Program-made: the position numbers and the translations under genes
The notes under the pieces: generated by a model
The model's input: the letters and a program-made list of their open reading frames with translations, nothing else
What the model was told of the DNA's origin: nothing
Database searches by the model: none
Origin: Candidatus Woesearchaeota archaeon
GTDB lineage: Archaea; Nanobdellota; Nanobdellia; Woesearchaeales; JAUUYB01
DNA: 5,197 nt
Assembly: GCA_030590605.1 (NCBI GenBank)
Contig: JAUUYB010000091.1
Coordinates: 1-5,197, forward strand
Direction: 5' to 3'
In this document: in pieces, positions 1 through 5,183 of the stretch
Numbering within the stretch: the stretch's first letter is position 1
How the letters are laid out: each line of letters opens with the position of its first letter

Positions 1-81
1 ATGGACCAATATCCCAGGAACCACATTGGAAGCATTTCGAAAAAAGCAGGACCAGTAACGAAATGTACAGCCGAAAACCAT
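1..81 (-). CDS. Possible 5' end of an unrecognised gene, cut by window edge
   Basis: An open frame begins with ATG at 81-79 on the minus strand and runs off the left edge after 27 codons. The visible residues begin MVFGCTFRYW and are rich in aromatic residues and Cys; I recognise no family. The main support is a TATA-like element (CTTTTATCA on the minus strand) centred about 25 bp upstream of the ATG, the same spacing as the other leaderless genes here. It would lie 40 bp downstream of hpt on the same strand. No clear BRE is seen. The opposite strand is also open here (43 codons ending at 132), so strand choice is uncertain. Confidence 0.3.
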   Translation of the reverse strand, partial: MVFGCTFRYWSCFFRNASNVVPGILVH

Positions 82-101
82 TTTGTCCACGTTAGGGGAA
101 T

Positions 102-110
102 TGATAAAAG
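102..110 (-). promoter_or_regulatory. Possible TATA box for the left-edge gene
   Basis: CTTTTATCA on the minus strand lies in the short gap after the hpt stop codon and is centred about 25 bp before the ATG at 81. This fits an archaeal promoter giving a leaderless transcript. The element is A/T-rich but has no purine-rich BRE in front of it, so it is a weak call. Confidence 0.3.
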
Positions 111-121
111 AAATATGAAAA

Positions 122-637
122 TCAAGGATTAGTATACACACAGATATCCAGCAGCTCCCGGTATAGTTCATTGAAATCCATCCCGTATCCGACGACGAAT
201 AAATCATCAATATCTAACCCTACATAATCAAGTTTCACTTCGACTGCTCTTCTCGAGGGCTTATTCAAAAATGTGCATATCCGGACGCTTTTTGCTCCCA
301 TCTTCTTGAGTTCAGGGAGCAGTTTGCTCATCGATCTGCCGGTGTCTACTATATCTTCGACAACAAGTATGTCTCTGCCTGAAACCTCGACTTCTCCTTT
401 GATCTTTACAGTACCTGTAGAGGTTTCCCCATCATAGCTCGATATCGTGATTTCCTGGTATTGCATTGACCGTCCGAGGTGCGCCAGTTCAGCGAGGATG
501 TCCCTATGGAATGGCTTTCCTCCGTTCAGGATGCAGATAGTATAGATCTCTTTTCCTTGATAATCCTGGTCTATCTCAGAAGCGAGCTCTTTGACCCTTG
601 CCTGTATCTTGTCTTGGGAGATGAGTTTCTTGAGCAT
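122..637 (-). CDS. hpt: Hypoxanthine (guanine) phosphoribosyltransferase, bacterial type
   Basis: This 171-residue cytosolic enzyme would convert hypoxanthine (and probably guanine) plus PRPP into IMP (or GMP) and pyrophosphate for purine salvage. Visible motifs are the pyrophosphate-binding loop LNGGKPF (residues 37-43), the PRPP-binding signature ILVVEDIVDTGRS (90-102) with the Glu-Asp pair and the TGRS phosphate loop, FLNKPSRR (123-130), and the base-binding C-terminal stretch DYVGLDIDDLFVVGYGMDF (137-155). Length and motif order match full-length bacterial Hpt rather than the archaeal Hpt/GfcR-like PRTases. The ATG at 637-635 is chosen because a BRE/TATA is centred 26 bp upstream, implying a leaderless mRNA. 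It is divergent from the nucleoside phosphorylase gene, whose predicted product hypoxanthine is its substrate. Relative preference for hypoxanthine versus guanine or xanthine cannot be read from sequence. Confidence 0.95.
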   Translation of the reverse strand: MLKKLISQDKIQARVKELASEIDQDYQGKEIYTICILNGGKPFHRDILAELAHLGRSMQYQEITISSYDGETSTGTVKIKGEVEVSGRDILVVEDIVDTGRSMSKLLPELKKMGAKSVRICTFLNKPSRRAVEVKLDYVGLDIDDLFVVGYGMDFNELYRELLDICVYTNP

Positions 638-658
638 GTCCGCTTTAATATTTCAAGG

Positions 659-675
659 CTATTTAAGAATTTTCC
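659..675 (-). promoter_or_regulatory. BRE and TATA box of hpt
   Basis: On the minus strand GGAAAATT (675-668) is followed directly by CTTAAATAG (667-659). This is an archaeal BRE plus TATA box. The TATA centre (about 663) is 26 bp from the ATG at 637, so transcription should begin at or within a base or two of the start codon. No Shine-Dalgarno sequence is present between them. Confidence 0.7.
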
Positions 676-686
676 TCACTTTCAAT

Positions 687-702
687 CGAAATCCTTAAAA
701 AC
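687..702 (+). promoter_or_regulatory. BRE and TATA box of the nucleoside phosphorylase operon
   Basis: CGAAAT (687-692) followed by CTTAAAAAC (694-702) reads as a BRE plus TATA box. Its centre (about 698) is 26 bp before the ATG at 724, predicting a leaderless mRNA that should also carry the downstream deaminase gene. Its BRE lies only about 11 bp from the BRE of the divergent hpt promoter, so the two promoters share one short control region. Confidence 0.7.
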
Positions 703-723
703 TTCCATACCTTAGGTTTTTAC

Positions 724-1428
724 ATGGCTATGGGAATCATCGGTGGAAGCTCGTTCCTTAACAAGACTGTCTTTTCAGGGCTTGTACCTCATCCTGTTGA
801 GACAAGATACGGCACTGCGACAGTATACAAAGGAAAGAACTTCTATTTCATCCAACGCCATGGCGTGAAGAAAGACATATTGCCTCATCTCATCAACCAT
901 AAGGCTCATATCTCCGCTTTTCTTGAGCTGGGAATCACCGATTGCATAGGGATTTACTCGACAGGTTCCTATAAAAAAACCATCCCTCCAGGGGCTCTCG
1001 TGATACCTGACGATTTCATAGATACTACACCTATCCAGACATTTTATGATTCACCTGTAGACAAGCTCGAGTTCGCTTTCACGATACCTCATCTTGATGA
1101 GGATCTCAGGAAGACCCTCATGTACGCTTGTAAGAACCACTCGATCGATACCGTAAACAAGGGCACCTACATCCAGGTCCAGGGTCCGAGGCTTGAGACC
1201 AAAGCAGAAGTCCGGATGTATAAAGACTATTCTGATATCGTAGGTATGACCATGGCGACCGAGGCGACCCTTTGCCAGGAGATAGGCATCAAGTTCGCTT
1301 CGCTTTGCTCTGTGGATAATTTTGGGAATGGTATCGGAAAAGATATCGATTTCAAGGAGATCGACAAAATGAAGGAGAAGGCCAACTATTCCATTTCCAT
1401 CATCATGCAGTCCATACTGGATATTTGA
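724..1428 (+). CDS. MTAP/PNP-family phosphorylase, probable S-methyl-5'-thioinosine phosphorylase
   Basis: This 234-residue protein belongs to the trimeric MTAP/PNP family, which cleaves purine nucleosides with phosphate. Visible motifs are GIIGGSS (residues 4-10, phosphate loop), RHG (45-47), PHLINHKAHI (54-63), TGSYKKTIPPG (80-90) followed by DDFID (96-100), QGPRLETKAE (153-162) and GMTMATEA (174-181). At the position that is Asp in 6-aminopurine MTAPs (TDYD) and Asn in 6-oxopurine PNPs, it has Asn199 in the stretch SVDNFGNGIG. This points to a 6-oxopurine substrate such as methylthioinosine, 5'-deoxyinosine or inosine, releasing hypoxanthine. It is shorter than human MTAP (283 residues) but has all core motifs. 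Its neighbours support the call: a deaminase that makes inosine-type nucleosides lies 5 bp downstream and hpt is divergent. The start at 724 rather than the ATG at 730 is favoured by TATA spacing. Annotation as plain MTA phosphorylase (mtnP) or inosine phosphorylase is possible. The family is certain; the substrate is inferred. Confidence 0.9.
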   Translation: MAMGIIGGSSFLNKTVFSGLVPHPVETRYGTATVYKGKNFYFIQRHGVKKDILPHLINHKAHISAFLELGITDCIGIYSTGSYKKTIPPGALVIPDDFIDTTPIQTFYDSPVDKLEFAFTIPHLDEDLRKTLMYACKNHSIDTVNKGTYIQVQGPRLETKAEVRMYKDYSDIVGMTMATEATLCQEIGIKFASLCSVDNFGNGIGKDIDFKEIDKMKEKANYSISIIMQSILDI

Positions 1429-1433
1429 TTATC

Positions 1434-2669
1434 ATGAGCATCCTCATAAAGAATGTAGAGCTGAAAGGCAAGTCCGTCGATATCCTGACTGACGGAGAAA
1501 GGATTACTGAGATAGCTCCGGACCTTAAGGTTGAAGCTGAGCATGTCATCGATAAGAGGCATCTCGCAGTGATCCCTTCTTTTTATAATACTCATACCCA
1601 TGCAGCGATGAGCCTTCTTAGGGGTGTTGCAGACGATCTTCATCTGATGGAATGGCTTGAGAAGCATATCTGGCCTCTTGAGGCTAAGATGACAGATAAG
1701 GATATCTATGCAGGAAGCAAACTCTCCATCCTTGAGATGATTAAATCTGGAACCACTTTCTTCAATGATATGTATTGGCATCCTGAAGTGACTATTAAAG
1801 CAGCGAAAGAGATGGGAGTCCGCGCAAGCATCGGCCTTACGCTTCTTGATGGCGCTGGTGAGAACGGTTCTAAGGAGACTGTGGATCGTAACTTCCACAT
1901 ATTAAAAGAAGAATGCAACAGCACTATCTCTCTTACGATTGCCCCTCATGCTATCTACACAGTTTCTGAAGAGAACCTGATCTGGGCCAAGGAATTTGCT
2001 GATAAGAATGACCTCATGCTCCACATACATCTCGCTGAGACTGAGACTGAAGTTGAGGGATGCATCGAGAAGACAGGTCACCGGCCTGTGCATTATCTCG
2101 AGAAGATAGGATTCCTGGGAAAGAACGTGATCGCTGCCCATAATGTCTGGTTAGAGGCTGATGAGAAGGATATCCTGAATAAGAGGGAAGTGAAGATCAA
2201 TCATAATCCTGTCTCCAATATGAAACTGGGTGTCGGAAACACATTTGACTATTCTGCATTCAAGGGTGTGACGCTCGGGACTGACGGCGCATCTTCGAAC
2301 AACAACCTGGATATGAGCGAGGAGATGAAGATAGCGGCGCTCCTCCAGAAACATGTTTCTGCTGATCCTACGAGGCTGCCTGCAAGAGAGGCATTCGATA
2401 TGGCTTCGATGAACGGAGCTCATGCTTTCGGATATGATGCTGGCAGGATAAAAGAGGGGATGCTCGCTGATATGTTATTGATAGATCTTAGAAATCCTTG
2501 TATGGTGCCTGGACTTAATGTCATCTCTGACCTTGTCTATGCTGCCAACGGAAATTCTGTTGATACCACCATCTGTAACGGTAAGGTATTGATGGAAGGA
2601 CGGGTCGTTGAAAATGAAGAAAAAATACGCGAAGCAGCGATTGCCGCTGCCCGCGAGTTGATAAATTGA
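1434..2669 (+). CDS. mtaD: MtaD/DadD-family 5'-deoxyadenosine / methylthioadenosine / S-adenosylhomocysteine deaminase
   Basis: This 411-residue metal-dependent amidohydrolase (cytosolic TIM barrel) would replace the 6-amino group of adenosine-type SAM by-products with oxygen, giving the inosine form plus ammonia. Visible landmarks are the metal-binding HxH in NTHTHAAMSLLRG (H54, H56), the substrate-side MEWLEKHIWPLE (72-83), HIHLAETE (H199 ligand, E202 catalytic), the AAHNVWL histidine (H236), NHNPVSNMKLGVG (256-268) and GTDGASSNNNLDM (D284). The family's key residues are all present and the length is normal. I chose the ATG at 1434, 5 bp after the phosphorylase stop, because MSILIKN is a typical family N-terminus. 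An in-frame TTG at 1425 would overlap that stop by 4 bp and add three residues. It is probably co-transcribed with the phosphorylase. Choice among MTA, SAH and 5'-deoxyadenosine cannot be settled from sequence, as these enzymes are promiscuous. Confidence 0.93.
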   Translation: MSILIKNVELKGKSVDILTDGERITEIAPDLKVEAEHVIDKRHLAVIPSFYNTHTHAAMSLLRGVADDLHLMEWLEKHIWPLEAKMTDKDIYAGSKLSILEMIKSGTTFFNDMYWHPEVTIKAAKEMGVRASIGLTLLDGAGENGSKETVDRNFHILKEECNSTISLTIAPHAIYTVSEENLIWAKEFADKNDLMLHIHLAETETEVEGCIEKTGHRPVHYLEKIGFLGKNVIAAHNVWLEADEKDILNKREVKINHNPVSNMKLGVGNTFDYSAFKGVTLGTDGASSNNNLDMSEEMKIAALLQKHVSADPTRLPAREAFDMASMNGAHAFGYDAGRIKEGMLADMLLIDLRNPCMVPGLNVISDLVYAANGNSVDTTICNGKVLMEGRVVENEEKIREAAIAAARELIN

Positions 2670-3077
2670 CTATTTCTTGCCCCATGCCATGATACATACA
2701 AGCACTATGTTCACGATAGGTATCAAGAGAAGCAGGCTCCACCATCCTGGTTTATTGACCGCTTCTGCGACTTTCCACCAGATGTAGATTCCGATTCCCA
2801 CGGAGATCAATGGCCCTATTACCGGAATGAACATAGGCCCTATATAGATCAGTCCCCACCACCATGGAAGTCCTCCTATCCTTGGCAGCTGTATCATCTG
2901 CGCAATCGGTATCCAGCAAAGCCAGATCTTATCTGTATTCGTCTTTTTGGATAATCCCATAAGGGCAAACGAAAGGAAGATGTACCCTAAAAACATGAAG
3001 AACAGAAAAATCCCTAACATCGCTGCTATTAATGCACCAACACCTGCATCCAGACCTGATATATCTCCTAAAGCCAT
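2670..3077 (-). CDS. Small multipass membrane protein, DUF5684-like
   Basis: This 135-residue protein appears to be integral to the membrane. Hydrophobic segments lie at about residues 13-41, 70-101 and 111-132, with a short amphipathic stretch IWLCWIPIAQ at 51-60. The pattern of WIPIAQ, then PRIGGLPWWWG, then NKPGWWSLLLLIPIVN (108-123) resembles DUF5684-type proteins, in which a motif of Trp/Gly/Pro turn plus 'IPI(A/V)' occurs twice. Function is unknown and I assign none. It lies 84 bp downstream of proS on the same strand but has its own TATA and, unlike its neighbours, a Shine-Dalgarno sequence 5 bp before the ATG at 3077-3075, which decides the start. Its stop codon (TAG) directly abuts the stop of the convergent deaminase gene. 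The family name is from pattern memory, not a search. Confidence 0.85.
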   Translation of the reverse strand: MALGDISGLDAGVGALIAAMLGIFLFFMFLGYIFLSFALMGLSKKTNTDKIWLCWIPIAQMIQLPRIGGLPWWWGLIYIGPMFIPVIGPLISVGIGIYIWWKVAEAVNKPGWWSLLLLIPIVNIVLVCIMAWGKK

Positions 3078-3082
3078 TAATT

Positions 3083-3090
3083 ATCACCTC
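3083..3090 (-). promoter_or_regulatory. Shine-Dalgarno site of the membrane protein gene
   Basis: GAGGTGAT on the minus strand ends 5 bp before the ATG at 3077. It complements the anti-SD end of archaeal 16S rRNA well. It is the only strong ribosome binding site in the window; the other gene starts with an identifiable promoter appear leaderless. It fixes the start codon of the DUF5684-like gene. Confidence 0.75.
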
Positions 3091-3120
3091 GAGTTTTATA
3101 AATAGAATTCCATATTTAAA

Positions 3121-3129
3121 GTATTTAAG
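3121..3129 (-). promoter_or_regulatory. Probable TATA box of the membrane protein gene
   Basis: CTTAAATAC on the minus strand is centred at about 3125, predicting a start of transcription near 3098. This leaves a leader of roughly 20 nt that includes the Shine-Dalgarno site. Other A/T-rich candidates nearby are TTTAAATATG (3120-3111) and TTTATAAA (3102-3095). The first would start the mRNA inside the SD site and the second downstream of the ATG, so both fit less well. Confidence 0.45.
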
Positions 3130-3159
3130 TTTTTGGGTGGATGTTTGAATATCCAAAAC
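3129..3159. repeat. Imperfect inverted repeat between proS and the membrane protein gene
   Basis: GGAT (3139-3142) pairs with ATCC (3151-3154) around an 8-nt loop. GTTTT (3129-3133) can pair with AAAAC (3155-3159) across a bulge. An alternative register pairs TTTTGG (3131-3136) with CCAAAA (3153-3158). The repeat lies just after the proS stop codon and before the TATA of the next gene. It could therefore form a 3' hairpin on proS mRNA or be an operator, but it is short, and no U-run follows it on the proS strand. Confidence 0.25.
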
Positions 3160-3161
3160 TC

Positions 3162-4580
3162 CTAATAATTCCGAGAGAAATACATATCCATCTTCGCTTC
3201 CTTTCCGCATTTGAAGCATTTTCCAGTTGGATCAGCGCCTTCTAATGGTTGACATCTTGATGTGACGCCTCCGGTCTCTGCTTTGATGTTCTCTTCGCAT
3301 TCAGGTTCTCCGCAGAACTTGACCCTCACCATCTTGTCCTTGGTCTTCTTCTGGAAGTCTTCCCAGTTGTCTGAAGAGTCTATCATCGATTCCATCTTCT
3401 TCCTGGCTTTGTCAAGCATATCTTTTTGCATGGTCTCAAGAGTATCGGAGACTGTCTTCTTTATGTCTTTGAGCGCTACTGGTACTTTCTCGCCTGTGTC
3501 ACGTCGTACAAGCATGCACTGGTCTTTCTCGACGTCTTTTGGACCTATCTCTATCCTTATTGGGACTCCTTTCATCTCCCATTGGTTGAATTTCCAGCCG
3601 GCAGAGTAGTGGTCTCTGTCATCCAGCTTTCCTTTGGTCGCTTTCTGGATCTCTTTTGCTTTAGCGAGGACTTTCTTTTTTGTGTCCTCGAAGATTATAG
3701 GGACTATGACTACTGGTATAGGCGCTGCTTTTGGTGGCAGGACTAATCCTTTGTCGTCTCCGTGCATCATGACCATCGCTCCTATCATCCGTGTGGATAT
3801 GCCCCATGAGTTCTGCCATGGAGCATGGAATTTCTCGTCTCTTCCTAGGTATTCGATATTGAATGATTTTGCGAAGCCTTGCGATAGGTCATGGCTTGTC
3901 CCCATCTGCAGGGCTTTGCCGTCAGGCATGAATGATTCGATAGTATAGGTATTGTCTGCTCCTGCAAACCTCTCTTTTTCTGTCTTCTCTCCTTTGATGA
4001 CCGGTACTGCGAGCAGGTCTTCTGCTACCTGCCTGTAGAATTCAAGATATTGCAGTGTCTCTTTGTGCAGCTCTTCCTGGGTCTCGTAGACGCAGTGTCC
4101 TTCCTGCCAGAGGAATTCTCTGCTTCTCAGGAATGGCTTGACGTCTTTCACTTCCCATCTGATGATGTTGCACCATAGATTGATTATTAACGGAAGGTCC
4201 CTGTATGATCTTATCCATTTCGCATAGGAATCATACATGATGGTCTCAGATGTCGGCCTTAATGCGAGTCTTTCTTCGTGTTCTTCTTTCTTCTCGACCC
4301 ACGCGACTTCTGGTGCGAAGCCTTTTGCATGCTCTGATTCTTTGGCGAAGAGCGATTCCGGTATGAACATAGGGAAATATGCGTTCTCCACTCCGACGCT
4401 GAATATGAGCTCGTTGAAGAAATCCATGAGTTTCTGCCAGATAGCGTATGAGTATGGCCTCATGACAAGACATCCTTTTACAGGAGAGTAATCAGCCAGT
4501 TCTGATTTCAGTATCACCTGAGAATACCACTCAGGCATGTCCTCGTCTTTCTTGACTGTTATGCCTTTGTCTTTTGCCAT
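3162..4580 (-). CDS. proS: Prolyl-tRNA synthetase, archaeal/eukaryotic type
   Basis: This 472-residue class II synthetase charges tRNA-Pro with proline using ATP in the cytoplasm. Visible elements are the N-terminal catalytic entry MPEWYSQVILKSELADYSP (15-33), motif 1 around 40-76, the proline-binding RPTSE loop (108-112), motif 2 from RWEVKDVKPFLRSREFLWQE (141-160) into GHCVYET, GTSHDLSQGFAKSF (227-240) and motif 3 around GISTRMIGA (260-268). The anticodon-binding domain follows at about 285-400. The C-terminal zinc module has Cys423, Cys428, Cys455 and Cys458, and the protein ends in Tyr472, as archaeal/eukaryotic ProRS does. There is no bacterial editing (INS) insertion between motifs 2 and 3. 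Length is normal. The ATG at 4580-4578 is supported by a TATA box 27 bp upstream, so the mRNA is probably leaderless. It is divergent from the unknown gene at 4703 and probably transcribed on its own. Confidence 0.97.
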   Translation of the reverse strand: MAKDKGITVKKDEDMPEWYSQVILKSELADYSPVKGCLVMRPYSYAIWQKLMDFFNELIFSVGVENAYFPMFIPESLFAKESEHAKGFAPEVAWVEKKEEHEERLALRPTSETIMYDSYAKWIRSYRDLPLIINLWCNIIRWEVKDVKPFLRSREFLWQEGHCVYETQEELHKETLQYLEFYRQVAEDLLAVPVIKGEKTEKERFAGADNTYTIESFMPDGKALQMGTSHDLSQGFAKSFNIEYLGRDEKFHAPWQNSWGISTRMIGAMVMMHGDDKGLVLPPKAAPIPVVIVPIIFEDTKKKVLAKAKEIQKATKGKLDDRDHYSAGWKFNQWEMKGVPIRIEIGPKDVEKDQCMLVRRDTGEKVPVALKDIKKTVSDTLETMQKDMLDKARKKMESMIDSSDNWEDFQKKTKDKMVRVKFCGEPECEENIKAETGGVTSRCQPLEGADPTGKCFKCGKEAKMDMYFSRNY

Positions 4581-4601
4581 ACTGAAATAAGATTCATTTG
4601 A

Positions 4602-4612
4602 GTTATATAAAC
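4602..4612 (-). promoter_or_regulatory. TATA box of proS
   Basis: GTTTATATAAC on the minus strand is centred at about 4607, 27 bp from the proS ATG at 4580, with an A-rich CAAAACG just upstream that may act as BRE. This is the best match to an archaeal TATA consensus in the window and predicts a leaderless mRNA. Confidence 0.75.
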
Positions 4613-4670
4613 GTTTTGTCTATTTCCTTTTTTTAATTGACCACAACACCTTGCTCCAAAACATACACAA

Positions 4671-4682
4671 TATATTTAAACC
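4671..4682 (+). promoter_or_regulatory. TATA box that sets the start of the right-hand unknown gene
   Basis: TATATTTAAACC is centred at about 4677. The ATG at 4703 lies 26 bp downstream, the same spacing as the other promoters here, whereas the in-frame TTG at 4637 lies upstream of the box and the ATG at 4691 is only 14 bp away. The element therefore selects 4703 as start of both mRNA and protein. Confidence 0.65.
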
Positions 4683-4702
4683 ACCGATACATGATACGCC
4701 CT

Positions 4703-5182
4703 ATGCCACTACAGTTCCATTGGTTTGTACACAAGGGATTTCGGAAGACTGACGAATTGCTTGTTGACCTTATACATGAGATTAACCTATATATCACCAG
4801 AGCGAACAAAAAGAAAGAGAGTGAACGCATAGAGAAAGTTTTTGTTGAATCATTGAATCAGATAACCCATCATATTGATATCCATTCACATATTTTCAAG
4901 ACAACCAATTATGTCATCAAGACTCTAGAGAAAGAGACCCAAGAATTACTGATGACCTCTGAGAAAAGCAAAGAAAAAAAAGTTCTAAAGTTAAGTATTG
5001 ATGCCCAGCGGGAACTCCTTAATCAGATCAATATTAGCGTCATGAAACTCCATGAAGCAAGAAATAATATCGAGGAGATGTTCACTACTTTTAAAGCAAG
5101 AGACCCGATCGAAAAGGCAAGAGTGAAAATATTATGCCAACAGCTTGAAGAGGCAGTCGGCGTCAAGTATAGGAACAGTTAA
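4703..5182 (+). CDS. Unrecognised helical, charged protein of 159 residues
   Basis: I do not recognise a family. From the ATG at 4703 the protein has 159 residues. It begins MPLQFHWFVHKGFRKTDE and is then almost entirely predicted amphipathic helix, rich in Lys, Glu, Ile and Leu. Possible coiled-coil stretches are at about 16-55, 68-98 and 100-150. A His-rich patch HHIDIHSH lies at 56-63. There is no signal peptide or membrane segment, so it is probably a soluble cytosolic protein, perhaps a helical bundle. A longer frame opens at a TTG at 4637, but that would place the TATA box inside the gene. It is divergent from proS. Codon use is more A/T-rich than in its neighbours (many AAA, AAT, ATT), which may indicate a fast-evolving or acquired gene. 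It is probably a real gene, as it has a promoter at the right spacing and an uninterrupted frame. Confidence 0.75.
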   Translation: MPLQFHWFVHKGFRKTDELLVDLIHEINLYITRANKKKESERIEKVFVESLNQITHHIDIHSHIFKTTNYVIKTLEKETQELLMTSEKSKEKKVLKLSIDAQRELLNQINISVMKLHEARNNIEEMFTTFKARDPIEKARVKILCQQLEEAVGVKYRNS

Positions 5183-5183
5183 G

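Noticed and set aside
1..132. Plus-strand open frame of 43 codons ending in TAG at 130-132
   Set aside because: It is codon-aligned antisense to the better supported minus-strand start at 81, overlaps the hpt 3' end by 11 bp, and gives no recognisable protein. It could still be a gene tail.
1425..1427. TTG start for the deaminase, overlapping the phosphorylase stop
   Set aside because: ATG at 1434 gives the usual family N-terminus (MSILIKN). TTG would add only MII and has no ribosome binding site. The difference is three residues.
1386..1898. Long minus-strand open frame across the phosphorylase/deaminase junction
   Set aside because: It is antisense to two strongly supported genes, its translation resembles no family, and it has no promoter at its start.
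3095..3102. TTTATAAA as the TATA box of the membrane protein gene
   Set aside because: It would place the transcript start downstream of the ATG and leave the strong Shine-Dalgarno site untranscribed. CTTAAATAC further upstream fits better.
3262..3948. Three overlapping plus-strand open frames within the proS region
   Set aside because: They are antisense to a complete, well conserved prolyl-tRNA synthetase and have low-complexity, non-protein-like composition.
4621..4636. T-rich run (TATTTCCTTTTTTTAA) as a transcription terminator
   Set aside because: It lies between two divergent promoters, so no gene ends here on the plus strand. It is probably just A/T-rich intergenic DNA.
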